A stretch of 64,000 nucleotides of DNA from Reyranella sp. (GTDB lineage: Bacteria; Pseudomonadota; Alphaproteobacteria; Reyranellales; Reyranellaceae): positions 62,001 to 126,000 of the forward strand of contig NZ_SCVC01000040.1 in NCBI RefSeq assembly GCF_004297405.1, read 5' to 3'. The position numbers and the translations under genes were made by a program. Under the pieces are notes generated by a model. The model was not told where the DNA came from. It worked only from the letters and a program-made list of their open reading frames with translations, and ran no database searches. The stretch's first letter is position 1; each line of letters begins with the position of its first letter. This document shows positions 1-9,173 of the stretch, one piece after another.

Positions 1-963
1 TCGTGGGATGCTATCGTATTCGACAGTATCTGTGCGGGGTGGGCTCTGGATCGGGTCCTGCACCACCGGCGGCAGAGCGCTCGACCGCCACACATCGTCT
101 ATGTTGCACACAATCACGAGATCACAGTGGCACGGCGCGTTGCACGCGACGCTCGTGGTTTGAAACGGCTGTTGAAAGTGATCGATCGGATGAAGGTGAT
201 CGAGCTGGAGCGGCGATTGATCGCCTCGGCCGATCTGCTGACGTCCAACACCCCGGATGATTGCCGTCTCTTTGCCGCTGATCGAGGTAACCAGCCCGTC
301 GCATTCCTGCCGCCCGGCTATGGTGGACCGCGGGTGGCTGCGCGCATCATCGATGCAGCAGTGCCGCGGCGCGCGATCCTGGTCGGCAGCTTGGATTGGC
401 CCCCCAAGCGGGTCAGTCTGGAAGCCTTCCTCGTCGCCGGCGCCGCCATTCTTGCCGAGGCCGACGTCGGCCTGCAGATCGTGGGCGAGGTGGAAACGGC
501 CTACCTTGAGAAGCTTCGCCGGCGCTTCCCCTCCGTGGAGTTCGTGGGGCCTGTCCCGGACGTCCAATCCTATATGGCCGGCGCTCGACTGGCGCTGGTG
601 CCTGATCTATTGGGCGGTTTCAAGCTCAAGGGGCTCGATTACGCCTTCAATCGCCTGCCCATCCTCGCGATGCGCATGGGGCTCCCGGGGATGCCGCTGC
701 GTGACGGGCACAGCATTGGCCTGTTCGACAGTCACCAGGCGCTTGCAGAGGGGGTCGTCGCCATGATCGACGACTTTCCGCGCCTGAACGCCTGGCACGA
801 GCGCGCCTACACAGCCTGCGCCGATCGCTTCGATTGGAAGCGTATTGGCCGCCATCTTCTCGCGCACATGCGTGAACCCGCCGATATCAAGCGGCGATCT
901 GGGACAGTCGATCGGAAATCTGATGGAGCGTCTTCTCCGGCTCGTCTGGCGGCAGAAAGATGA
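1..963 (+). CDS. Glycosyltransferase family 4-like, 5' end outside window
   Basis: The reading frame is open from base 1, so the start lies upstream. The visible N-terminus contains a YVAHNHE segment typical of the acceptor-side domain of GT-B glycosyltransferases. The C-terminal half has the donor-sugar domain pattern: a PPGYGG loop, a VGSLDWPPK strand, a VEFVGPVPDV segment and a GGFKLKGLDYA stretch where retaining GT4 enzymes bind the nucleotide sugar. It probably transfers a sugar during surface polysaccharide or glycolipid synthesis; the substrate cannot be read. Its last 77 bases overlap the 3' end of the convergent FkbM gene, so the C-terminal 25 residues are low complexity and may not be folded. 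Confidence 0.8.
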   Translation, partial: SWDAIVFDSICAGWALDRVLHHRRQSARPPHIVYVAHNHEITVARRVARDARGLKRLLKVIDRMKVIELERRLIASADLLTSNTPDDCRLFAADRGNQPVAFLPPGYGGPRVAARIIDAAVPRRAILVGSLDWPPKRVSLEAFLVAGAAILAEADVGLQIVGEVETAYLEKLRRRFPSVEFVGPVPDVQSYMAGARLALVPDLLGGFKLKGLDYAFNRLPILAMRMGLPGMPLRDGHSIGLFDSHQALAEGVVAMIDDFPRLNAWHERAYTACADRFDWKRIGRHLLAHMREPADIKRRSGTVDRKSDGASSPARLAAER

Positions 964-1771
964 AGTTGTAGACATAGCGGCCGAAGCGCTGGCGGGCCTG
1001 CAGCGGGGCGATCAGGTTGGGCAGGTTGACGGGATCCTGCATGCGCGCGATCGAGAACTGCTCGATGAGTTCAAGATGCCCGTCGTAGACAAAGTAGCCA
1101 CGATAGCCCAGGCGATCGAAGTAGGTTCGGGCACGCGCAAGACCGCCGGGCGACAGGCGCTCGTCGAGTTCGACGAGCATGCGTGGCTGGCATCGACGAA
1201 TGGTCCTGGCGGCGCCATCGAGCACTGCCTGTTCATGGCCTTCGACGTCGATCTTGATGAACCCGACATTGCCGCCGTAGATGCTGTCGAGACAGTCCAT
1301 CGGCACCTTGATGGACCGTCGCGTAGGATAGGTGATGGAGGCTGTCGTCGAGATGGTGGAGCATCCGGTCACCGTCACACCATCGACGACCGGCATGTTG
1401 AGTTCAGCCGTGCCAGCCCGATCCGACAGCGCCATGGTCTTGACGATGACGCCCTCGTGGAACTTATGGGTGAGGGCATCGGCAAGTGCTGGCAAAGGCT
1501 CGAAGGCAATGACGCGACGGGCGTAGCGCCGCAGGAAATGCACATAGCTGCCGTCGTTGGCGCCAACGTCGATCGCATCGCAGTTCCGATGACACAGGAA
1601 CTCCAGGAGATGCAGCTCGACTTCGCCATAGCGTCCATAGAAGCGCGCTTCCCGCCAGTTGAGCAGGGCTTGCGGACAATAGGGCGCAAGTGTTCGGCGG
1701 AACTGCTTGAAGAGGCTGCCGTCAGGCGGCTGCCTCGAGATCGAGCCTGCGGCGTTTCCAGGTGTAGCCAT
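887..1771 (-). CDS. FkbM family SAM-dependent methyltransferase
   Basis: The protein is about 294 residues with a Rossmann methyltransferase core. AIDVGANDGSYVH forms the S-adenosylmethionine motif I, VIAFEPLP follows with the acidic residue of motif II, and FIKIDVEGHE is the family-defining motif. FkbM-type enzymes O-methylate sugars or polyketides, and the glycosyltransferase next door fits sugar methylation. I chose ATG at 1771 because a GAGG lies at suitable spacing; a GTG at 1783 would add four residues. The 3' end overlaps the convergent glycosyltransferase gene. Confidence 0.88.
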   Translation of the reverse strand: MATPGNAAGSISRQPPDGSLFKQFRRTLAPYCPQALLNWREARFYGRYGEVELHLLEFLCHRNCDAIDVGANDGSYVHFLRRYARRVIAFEPLPALADALTHKFHEGVIVKTMALSDRAGTAELNMPVVDGVTVTGCSTISTTASITYPTRRSIKVPMDCLDSIYGGNVGFIKIDVEGHEQAVLDGAARTIRRCQPRMLVELDERLSPGGLARARTYFDRLGYRGYFVYDGHLELIEQFSIARMQDPVNLPNLIAPLQARQRFGRYVYNFIFLPPDEPEKTLHQISDRLSQIAA

Positions 1772-1851
1772 CGGAACCCTCACATGGGGAGGGCACCGTA
1801 GGCCGGGACCGCCAGAAAAGGCCGTGATCAGGCGGTGATTTCTCCGCGGCG

Positions 1852-3444
1852 TCAGGTCGCCTTCAGGATATCAGCCATCTTCTCGCCCACCATGATCGAG
1901 GGCGCGTTGGTATTGCCGGAGGGCATGGTCGGGAAGATCGACGCGTCGGCCACGCGCAATCCTTCGAGACCATGCACCTTGAGCTTGTCGTCGACGACAG
2001 TGCCAGGGCCTTGCGGGCCCATGCGGCAGGTGCCGATCGGGTGGTAGGCCGTCTGCGAATTGTTGCGGATCCAGGTGAGGATTTCGTCGTCGCTCTTCAC
2101 CGAAGCGCCGGGCGAATACTCCTCGTCGCGATAGGTGTCCATCGGTGCAGCATCGACGATCTTCCGCATCATGCGGAAGCCCGCGACCATTGCATCCTGA
2201 TCGATCTTGTCGGCCAGGAAGTTGAAGCGGATCGCCGGATGCGCCTTGGTATCGGGCGACTTGATGTGGATCGAGCCCAGGCTCTCAGGCCGGAGCTGAT
2301 AACAGGCGATGGTCATCGAGGGGAAGTCCTGCAGCTTGCGGGTCTTCGGGTCCTTGATGGAGTAGGGCACGAGATGCATCTGCACGTCGGGCGTCTCGAG
2401 TTCCGGCCGCGTCTTCAGGAAGGCAAGCAGGGGCGCCGACGGCAGGCTCATGAAGCCGCCGCCGGTGGCGAGGTACTTCATCATCTGCGTGACGGCCCCG
2501 AGGCCGCGCGCCATGTGATTGTAGGAAACGTTGGCGACCTTCAGGCGCCAGATGATGCGGGCGTTGATGTGATCGCGAAAATTCTCGCCGACGGCCCGCA
2601 GCTCGTGCTTCACCTCGATGCCGTGCTTCTTCAGGAGCTCGGGCTGGCCGATGCCGGAGAGTTCGAGGATTTGCGGGCTGGCGACGCCACCAGCCGAAAG
2701 AATCGTTTCCCTGGCACGCGCCTGGACGATCTTGCCGTCCTTCTCGTACTCGACGCCGACACAGCGCTTGCCGTCGAGCAGGACGCGCAACGTGTGGGCG
2801 TTGGTGACGACATGCAGGTTCGATCGCTTCATCGCCGGCTCGATGTAGCAATGGGCCACGCTCATGCGGCGGCCCTTGTAGATCGAGGTCTGCGTCTTCA
2901 CGACGCCTTCCTGATCCTCGCTGTTGTAGTCCGGGTTGGTCTTGAAGCCGGCTGCTTTCGAAGCGTTGAACAGAGCATCGTAGAGCGGGTTCTGGTCGGG
3001 CACGGTCGAGACCTTGAGCGGACCCTGTGTGCCACGGCCGTTGGAGCCGTCGCCGTCGACGAAATTCTCGATGCGGGTGAAGACCGGCGCGACGTCACGC
3101 CAGCTCCAGCCGCGGCAGCCCATCTGCGCCCAGGTGTCGAAGTCGAGTGGCTGGCCGCGCACCCAGACAAGGCCGTTGATCGAGCTGGAGCCGCCCAGGA
3201 GTTTTCCGCGCGGCACCGGAATGGTCCGGTTGGCCGTGTTGGCCTCCGGCTCGGACTGGTAGAGCCAATTGGCCGCCGGATTGTCGATCAGCAGGCCGAA
3301 GGAGAGGGGCATCCGCGAATAGGGATGACTGGCGGCGCCGGCCTCCAGCAGGAGGACCTTGTTCGTCGCTGTTTCCGACAGACGGGCTGCAAGCGCGCCG
3401 CCTGCCGACCCTGCGCCAACGATGATGTAGTCGTACTCAGCCAT
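1852..3444 (-). CDS. GMC family FAD-dependent oxidoreductase (choline dehydrogenase-like)
   Basis: The protein has 530 residues, the usual GMC length. The N-terminal VGAGSAGGALAARL loop (about residues 9-22) binds FAD ADP. GGSSSINGLVWVRG near residue 84 and GGVASPQILELSGIG near 270 are the two GMC signatures. The catalytic pair is His468 in the HPIGTC motif and Asn in NTNAPS near 511-513. It oxidises an alcohol, with FAD reduced and electrons passed to an unknown acceptor. Choline dehydrogenase cannot be told from alcohol or terpenoid alcohol dehydrogenases by motif alone. No signal peptide is seen. It stands alone, divergent from the RND pump operon. Confidence 0.9.
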   Translation of the reverse strand: MAEYDYIIVGAGSAGGALAARLSETATNKVLLLEAGAASHPYSRMPLSFGLLIDNPAANWLYQSEPEANTANRTIPVPRGKLLGGSSSINGLVWVRGQPLDFDTWAQMGCRGWSWRDVAPVFTRIENFVDGDGSNGRGTQGPLKVSTVPDQNPLYDALFNASKAAGFKTNPDYNSEDQEGVVKTQTSIYKGRRMSVAHCYIEPAMKRSNLHVVTNAHTLRVLLDGKRCVGVEYEKDGKIVQARARETILSAGGVASPQILELSGIGQPELLKKHGIEVKHELRAVGENFRDHINARIIWRLKVANVSYNHMARGLGAVTQMMKYLATGGGFMSLPSAPLLAFLKTRPELETPDVQMHLVPYSIKDPKTRKLQDFPSMTIACYQLRPESLGSIHIKSPDTKAHPAIRFNFLADKIDQDAMVAGFRMMRKIVDAAPMDTYRDEEYSPGASVKSDDEILTWIRNNSQTAYHPIGTCRMGPQGPGTVVDDKLKVHGLEGLRVADASIFPTMPSGNTNAPSIMVGEKMADILKAT

Positions 3445-3608
3445 TTCCCCCGGTTCCCGTGTCTTAATGTCGTGAATGTGAGCCTAGCGCACCGCCATGC
3501 GATTAACAGGAGCAATCTCGTCTCGACAGGATTGCAGGGTCATGTTCCGATAAGCGGTCGCCGTTGCTGGGGAGCCGGCGGCTCAATTTTTGTGGAAGTA
3601 ACGCCAAG

Positions 3609-6600
3609 ATGCTGGCTCTGGTCCGGGTCGCGCTGAAGCGACCCTATACGTTCGTCGTCCTGGCGCTGCTCATCCTGATCGTAGGTCCGCTCGCGGCAAT
3701 GCGGACCCCGACCGACATTTTCCCCGAAATCCGCATCCCGGTGATCGCCGTTGTCTGGCAGTACACCGGCCTGCCCCCCGACCAGATGTCGGGCCGTGTC
3801 ATGCTGAATTTCCAGCGGGCACTCACCACTACCGTCAACGACATCGAGCATATCGAGGGCACGTCGTACACCGGCGTCGGCATCGTGAAGATCTTCTTCC
3901 AGCCGGGCACTGATATCCGCACAGCCAACGCACAGGTCACCGCCATCTCGCAGACCGTGCTGAAGCAGATGCCGCCCAACATCACGCCGCCGCTGATCCT
4001 GAACTACAACGCCTCGACGGTGCCGATCATCCAGCTCGCGCTTTCGGGCAAGGGCATGTCGGAGCAGGCGGTGTTCGACCTCGCCATCAACACGGTGCGC
4101 GTGCCGCTGGTCACCGTGCCAGGCGCGGCGATCCCGTTCCCCTTCGGCGGTAAGTTCCGCCAGATCCAGATCGACCTCGATCCTGCCGCCATGCAGTCGC
4201 GCGGCCTGTCGGCCAACGATGTGGCCAATGCGCTCGCCGCGCAGAACCTGCTGACCCCGGTCGGTACGCAGAAGATCGGCAGTTACGAATACGCCATCCA
4301 GCTCAACAACGCGCCGACCGACTTCAAGGCCTTGGCCGACCTGCCGGTCTTCTCGGCCAATGGCGCCATGGTCTATCTGCGCGACGTGGCACAGGTCCGT
4401 GACGGCAATCCGCCCCAGACCAATATCGTCCATGTCGACGGTGGCCGATCGGTCCTGCTGCAGGTCCTGAAGAACGGCTCGACCTCCACGCTCGCCATCA
4501 TCGACGGCATCAAGGACAGGGTCGGAGAACTCAAGAAGTCGCTGCCCGAGAACCTCAGCATTGCGCTTCTGGGCGACCAGTCGCTGTTCGTGAAGGGCGC
4601 GATCACCGGCGTCGCCTTCGAGGCGGTGCTGGCGGCCGTCCTGACCAGCCTGATGATCCTGCTGTTCCTGGGGAGCTGGCGTTCGACGGTCATCATCGCG
4701 ACCTCGATCCCGCTGGCTATCCTGGGATCGATCGCGTTGCTCGCAATGGCTGGCGAAACGCTGAACATCATGACCCTGGGCGGGCTGGCGCTCGCCGTCG
4801 GCATCCTGGTCGACGACGCCACGGTCACCATCGAGAACATCAACTGGCATCTCGAACAGGGCAAGGATGTCGAGACGGCGATCATGGATGGCGCCCGCCA
4901 GATCGTGACGCCTGCGTTCGTGTCGCTGCTCTGTATCTGCATCGTCTTTGTGCCGATGTTCTTCCTGGAGGGTGTGGCGCGGTTCCTCTTCGTGCCGATG
5001 GCGCTGGCGGTCATGTTCGCCATGGTCTGCTCGTTCATCCTGTCGCGCACCCTGGTGCCGACGATGGCGAACTACCTGCTGAAGCCGCATGACGCGCATG
5101 GCCACGGGAAGCCGCCGACACGCAATCCACTCATCCTGTTCCAGCGCGGCTTCGAAGCGCGCTTCGAAGCCTTCCGCGCGGCCTATCACGACCTGCTGGG
5201 TCTGGCGCTGCGCCATCGCACGGTGTTCATCTGCGCCTTCATGGCGTTCGTGATGGCGTCGTTCCTGTTGGCCCCGTTCCTCGGGCGCAACTTCTTCCCC
5301 ACCGTCGATTCGGGTCAGATCCTGATGCACGCGCGCGGTCCCGTGGGCACCCGTGTCGAGGAAAGCGCCAACGACTTCGTAGCAATCCAAAGGGCCATCC
5401 GTCAGATCATCCCGCCGCAGGAGATCCAGACGATGGTCGACAATATCGGCATGCCGGTCAGCGGCATCAACATGACCTATAACAATACCGGCACGATCGG
5501 CCCGCAGGACGGCGATATCCAGATCAAGCTCACGGAGCACCACGGCCCGACGGCGGACTATGTGCGCGAGTTACGGCGCCGACTGCCCGAGATGTTTCCG
5601 GGCTACACGTTCTCGTTCCTGCCGGCCGATATCATCAGCCAGATCCTGAACTTCGGCGCGCCGTCGCCGATCGACGTGCAGGTCCGTACATCCGACCTGA
5701 ATGCCGGCTTTGACTATGCCAACAAGCTGCTGGCCCGAATCCGCAAGGTGCCGGGCGTCGTCGATGCGCGCATCCAGCAGTCGCGCGCCAGCCCGGTCTT
5801 CGCCGTCGATATCGACCGCACGCGCGCGCAGTATGTCGGGCTGACGACGCGTGACGTCACCAATTCGCTGGTCGTGAATCTTGCCGGATCGAGCCAGGTC
5901 GCGCCGACGTACTGGCTCAATCCAGCAAACGGCGTTTCCTACTCGATCGTGATGCAGACGCCGCAGTACCGGTTAGATTCCCTGTCCGCCCTGTCGAATT
6001 TGCCGATCGCAGCACCGGCGGCCTCGTCGTTGCAGGTGCTGGGTGGCATCGCCGACGTGCGCCGTGACACGGCAAATGCGGTGGTCTCGCAGTATGACCT
6101 GCAGAGCATGGTGCAGATCTATGCTGGCGTGCAGGGCCGTGACCTCGGTGCTGTCGCGTCCGATATTCGGGCGATCCTGAGCGAGCTGGCCAAGGACGCG
6201 CCACCGAGCGTCCGTGCAGTCAAGCTGCAGGGGCAGGTCAAGACGATGGAGAGCGCTTTCTCCGGCCTGCTGTTCGGCCTCCTGGGCGCGATCGTGCTGA
6301 TCTACCTGCTGATCGTGGTCAACTTCCAGTCCTGGAGCGATCCGTTCGTCATCATCACGGCGCTCCCGGCGGCGCTCGCCGGCATTGTCTGGATGCTGTT
6401 CGCCACCAACACTACGCTTTCGGTTCCCGCGCTCACCGGCGCCATCATGTGCATGGGCGTGGCGACGGCGAACTCGGTGCTGGTCATCTCTTTCGCGCGC
6501 GAGCGGTTGCTGGAGTTGGGCGACGCGACGGCCGCGGCGCTGGAGGCGGGCTATGTGCGCTTCCGTCCCGTGCTGATGACCGCGCTGGCGATGATCATCG

Positions 6601-6800
6601 GCATGGCTCCGATGGCCTTGGGCATGGGCGAGGGCGGCGAGCAGAACGCGCCCCTCGGCCGCGCCGTCATCGGCGGCCTCATTTTTGCTACGATTGCGAC
6701 GTTGGTCTTCGTGCCCGTCGTTTTCAGTGTCATTCACCGTCACTACGGCAAGGCGGCGCAAGCGCCCGCCGCCATTCCCGGAGCCCCGCATGTCGCCTGA
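3609..6800 (+). CDS. RND efflux transporter permease (HAE-like)
   Basis: This 1063-residue inner-membrane protein has the RND layout: TM1 after residue 10, a large periplasmic loop, TM2-6, a second loop and TM7-12. It would use the proton gradient to export drugs or other small amphiphiles with the adaptor encoded next. The paired aspartates of TM4 are present as D402-D403. The TM10 lysine of AcrB (K940 in GLSAKN) is replaced by alanine near 954 in GVATANSV, so its proton relay differs from AcrB. I chose ATG 3609, with GGAAG upstream, rather than 3564 because MLALVRVALKRPY is the usual RND start. It precedes and overlaps the adaptor gene by 11 bases. Confidence 0.92.
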   Translation: MLALVRVALKRPYTFVVLALLILIVGPLAAMRTPTDIFPEIRIPVIAVVWQYTGLPPDQMSGRVMLNFQRALTTTVNDIEHIEGTSYTGVGIVKIFFQPGTDIRTANAQVTAISQTVLKQMPPNITPPLILNYNASTVPIIQLALSGKGMSEQAVFDLAINTVRVPLVTVPGAAIPFPFGGKFRQIQIDLDPAAMQSRGLSANDVANALAAQNLLTPVGTQKIGSYEYAIQLNNAPTDFKALADLPVFSANGAMVYLRDVAQVRDGNPPQTNIVHVDGGRSVLLQVLKNGSTSTLAIIDGIKDRVGELKKSLPENLSIALLGDQSLFVKGAITGVAFEAVLAAVLTSLMILLFLGSWRSTVIIATSIPLAILGSIALLAMAGETLNIMTLGGLALAVGILVDDATVTIENINWHLEQGKDVETAIMDGARQIVTPAFVSLLCICIVFVPMFFLEGVARFLFVPMALAVMFAMVCSFILSRTLVPTMANYLLKPHDAHGHGKPPTRNPLILFQRGFEARFEAFRAAYHDLLGLALRHRTVFICAFMAFVMASFLLAPFLGRNFFPTVDSGQILMHARGPVGTRVEESANDFVAIQRAIRQIIPPQEIQTMVDNIGMPVSGINMTYNNTGTIGPQDGDIQIKLTEHHGPTADYVRELRRRLPEMFPGYTFSFLPADIISQILNFGAPSPIDVQVRTSDLNAGFDYANKLLARIRKVPGVVDARIQQSRASPVFAVDIDRTRAQYVGLTTRDVTNSLVVNLAGSSQVAPTYWLNPANGVSYSIVMQTPQYRLDSLSALSNLPIAAPAASSLQVLGGIADVRRDTANAVVSQYDLQSMVQIYAGVQGRDLGAVASDIRAILSELAKDAPPSVRAVKLQGQVKTMESAFSGLLFGLLGAIVLIYLLIVVNFQSWSDPFVIITALPAALAGIVWMLFATNTTLSVPALTGAIMCMGVATANSVLVISFARERLLELGDATAAALEAGYVRFRPVLMTALAMIIGMAPMALGMGEGGEQNAPLGRAVIGGLIFATIATLVFVPVVFSVIHRHYGKAAQAPAAIPGAPHVA

Positions 6801-7968
6801 GCAACCACCTGCCCCCCGACCTCGATCGCGACGTGGCCTCGCGATTGCCGGGACCATCTGTGCCCTGGCTCTTGTCGTGGTCGTTGCTGACGGCATTCGG
6901 GACCGGCAGGCGAGTGAAGCCAAGCTCAAGGAGTGGACGGATACGCAGGCGGTTCCAACGGTCGCCCTGATCAGCCCCTCCCTGCAGGCTAACAAGAGCT
7001 ATCTCGACCTGCCCGGACGCCTCGAAGCCTACTCGCGGGCACCGATCTATGCCCGCGTCGGCGGCTTCCTGAAGGCCTGGCATGTCGATATCGGCACGCC
7101 GGTGAAGGCCGGGCAGCTCCTGGCCGAGATCGAGGCGCCCGACCTCGATCAGCAGCTTCTGCAGGCCAAGGCGGCTTTGGCGAGCGCGCAGGCGGCCGAG
7201 GCCCTGGCGACGGTGACGGCGCAGCGCTGGCAACAGCTTGGCAGCAGCAACGCCGTCTCGAGGCAGACCGTCGACGAGAAGACCGGCGATCTCACCGTCA
7301 AGCAGGCGCTGGCCAAGGCCGCCCAAGCGACGGTGGATCGGCTGGAAGTGCTGTCGGACTTCAAGCGCCTCGTGGCCCCCTTCGATGGCATCGTCACCAC
7401 GCGCAACACCGATGTCGGTGCGCTGATCAATGCCGACTCGAGCGCCGGACTGGCGCTGTTCGTGATCTCCGACGTCCAGAAACTGCGCCTGTCGGTCAGC
7501 ATCCCGCAGAACTACGTGCCGGCGGTGAGGCTGAACACCAACGTGCAGATCACCGTCCCCGAGTATCCCGGCAAGGTCTACAACGGCCAGGTCGAGGCGT
7601 CTGCGCGAGCGGTCGATGCACAGACTGGCACGACGCGCATGCAGGTCGTCGTCGACAATCGCGGGGGTGAGCTCATGCCCGGCGCCTTTGCCAACACGCG
7701 CATCGAGTTGCCGGCCAACACGCAGGCGCTGGCCGTCCCGGCTGGTGCGCTGATCTTCGACCGCAAGGGTCTGCGTGTCGCGACCGTCGGCGCCGACAAC
7801 AAGGTGAAGCTGAAGCAAGTCACCATCGCGCGCGATCTCGGCCAAGTGGTCGAAATCGGCAGCGGTCTGACGGCAGAAGACCGCGTGATCGAGAGCCCGC
7901 CGGATGGTCTGGTCGATGGCGACCTCGTGCGCGTCGTGAATACCGCCAAGCCGCAAGCCGTGCGATAA
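6790..7968 (+). CDS. RND efflux periplasmic adaptor (membrane fusion protein)
   Basis: The protein has 392 residues: a short cytoplasmic N-terminus, one membrane anchor near residues 17-35, then a lipoyl half-motif (ARVGGFLKAWHVDIGTPVKAGQLLAEI), an alpha-helical hairpin around 120-185, the second lipoyl half (VAPFDGIVTTRNTDVGALI), a beta-barrel and a membrane-proximal domain. It bridges the RND permease to an outer-membrane channel. No TolC-like channel gene lies in the window, so one is presumably shared. The ATG lies inside the permease gene, implying translational coupling. The permease-first order is less common than adaptor-first. Confidence 0.92.
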   Translation: MSPEQPPAPRPRSRRGLAIAGTICALALVVVVADGIRDRQASEAKLKEWTDTQAVPTVALISPSLQANKSYLDLPGRLEAYSRAPIYARVGGFLKAWHVDIGTPVKAGQLLAEIEAPDLDQQLLQAKAALASAQAAEALATVTAQRWQQLGSSNAVSRQTVDEKTGDLTVKQALAKAAQATVDRLEVLSDFKRLVAPFDGIVTTRNTDVGALINADSSAGLALFVISDVQKLRLSVSIPQNYVPAVRLNTNVQITVPEYPGKVYNGQVEASARAVDAQTGTTRMQVVVDNRGGELMPGAFANTRIELPANTQALAVPAGALIFDRKGLRVATVGADNKVKLKQVTIARDLGQVVEIGSGLTAEDRVIESPPDGLVDGDLVRVVNTAKPQAVR

Positions 7969-7998
7969 GCTCTCGCCAGAACGGCGGGGGAGACGGCG

Positions 7999-9117
7999 AT
8001 GCTCGAGACGGAAAAGGGCAAGGCAGAGGTATCGAAATTCACGATCGACCTCGCGATCCGCATCGCCCTGATTGCCGGCGTGGTCTATGTGAGCCTGCTG
8101 CTCCTGCGGCCGGTGGCGCCCCTGATCCTGTGGGCCATCATCCTCGCGGTGGCCGTCTTTCCCCTGTTTAGGGTGATGCGCCGGCGCCTCCACCTGCGCA
8201 GCGGCCTGACCGCGGCGGTGCTGTCGCTCCTGCTGCTGGTGCTGCTGCTCACGCCCGTCATCGTTCTCGCGGGCTCGGCTATCGAGACACTCAACGCCTA
8301 CGCGCAGATGCTGCTGCGCGGCGATCACGTCGTGCCACCACCGCCGGAATCAGTCCGCGCCTGGCCCCTGGTGGGCGAACGGGTCTACGATTTCTGGAAG
8401 CACGGCTCAGCAGATATTCGGACCCTGCTGGCCTCCCATGTTGGCGAGATCGCCTCGCTGGGCCGCTGGGTCGGCCGGATCGCCGCCGGGGTCTTCTTTG
8501 AGGTGTTGCAGTTTGCCGGTGCAATCATCGTGGCAGGCGTCCTGCTCGCCTATGCAGAGAAGCTCGCGGAAACGGTGGGCGGGCTGGCCGGCCGTATCGC
8601 CGATGCGCGGGGCCGGCACTTTGTCGAGATCACCGGCTCGACTATTCGGAATGTGTCACAGGGGGTGATTGGCGTCGCCCTGCTGCAATCGGCCCTGCTG
8701 GGCATCGGCATGCTGCTGGCCGACGTCCCCTTTGCCGGTGCCATCACCTTCGTCTGCCTCGTGCTGGCGATCGTCCAGGTCGGCCCCAACATCATCATGA
8801 TCCCCGTGATCATCTGGGTATGGTTCGAGCAGCCGGTGCTGGTGGCTGTGCTATTCACCGCCTACACGGTGCCCTTGCTTCTGCTCGACAATGTGCTTCG
8901 ACCGATCCTCATGGCGCGAGGTCTGCAGACACCCATGGCCGTCATTCTGGCGGGCGTGATTTGCGGGACCCTGGCGGGCGGGTTGATCGGGCTGTTCGTC
9001 GGCCCCGTCGTGCTGGCGGTGTTCTACGATCTGGTGACGGCCTGGATCGCCAGCGGCCACCACATCAACGGCGAGGATACTTCCCCGAAGGTTGAAGCTC
9101 TCGACCGACGCAGCTGA
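7999..9117 (+). CDS. AI-2E family transporter (PerM-like permease)
   Basis: The protein has 372 residues with about eight hydrophobic helices: a pair at the N-terminus, a polar central stretch, then a cluster after residue 170. The late PMAVILAGVICGTLAGGLIGLFVGPVVLAVFYDL segment is characteristic of the AI-2E/PerM family. Members include exporters of autoinducer-2 and Na+/H+ antiporters, so the substrate is open. It follows the pump genes after 30 bases with a GGGGGAGA ribosome site and is probably cotranscribed. The function of the combination is inference. Confidence 0.85.
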   Translation: MLETEKGKAEVSKFTIDLAIRIALIAGVVYVSLLLLRPVAPLILWAIILAVAVFPLFRVMRRRLHLRSGLTAAVLSLLLLVLLLTPVIVLAGSAIETLNAYAQMLLRGDHVVPPPPESVRAWPLVGERVYDFWKHGSADIRTLLASHVGEIASLGRWVGRIAAGVFFEVLQFAGAIIVAGVLLAYAEKLAETVGGLAGRIADARGRHFVEITGSTIRNVSQGVIGVALLQSALLGIGMLLADVPFAGAITFVCLVLAIVQVGPNIIMIPVIIWVWFEQPVLVAVLFTAYTVPLLLLDNVLRPILMARGLQTPMAVILAGVICGTLAGGLIGLFVGPVVLAVFYDLVTAWIASGHHINGEDTSPKVEALDRRS

Positions 9118-9173
9118 CGGCCGTACGTCGTACCGCGCCCGTGTATAGTCATGCACCTCTTTAGGGGAGTTGC

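Noticed and set aside
1972-3636. Long plus-strand ORF of 554 codons
   Set aside because: It is antisense to the GMC oxidoreductase gene, which has complete catalytic motifs; the translation is Arg/Val/Asp-rich without a recognisable fold, typical of GC-rich shadows.
3540-5543. Long minus-strand ORF of 667 codons
   Set aside because: It is antisense to the RND permease and has the His/Arg/Gln/Asp composition of a shadow frame.
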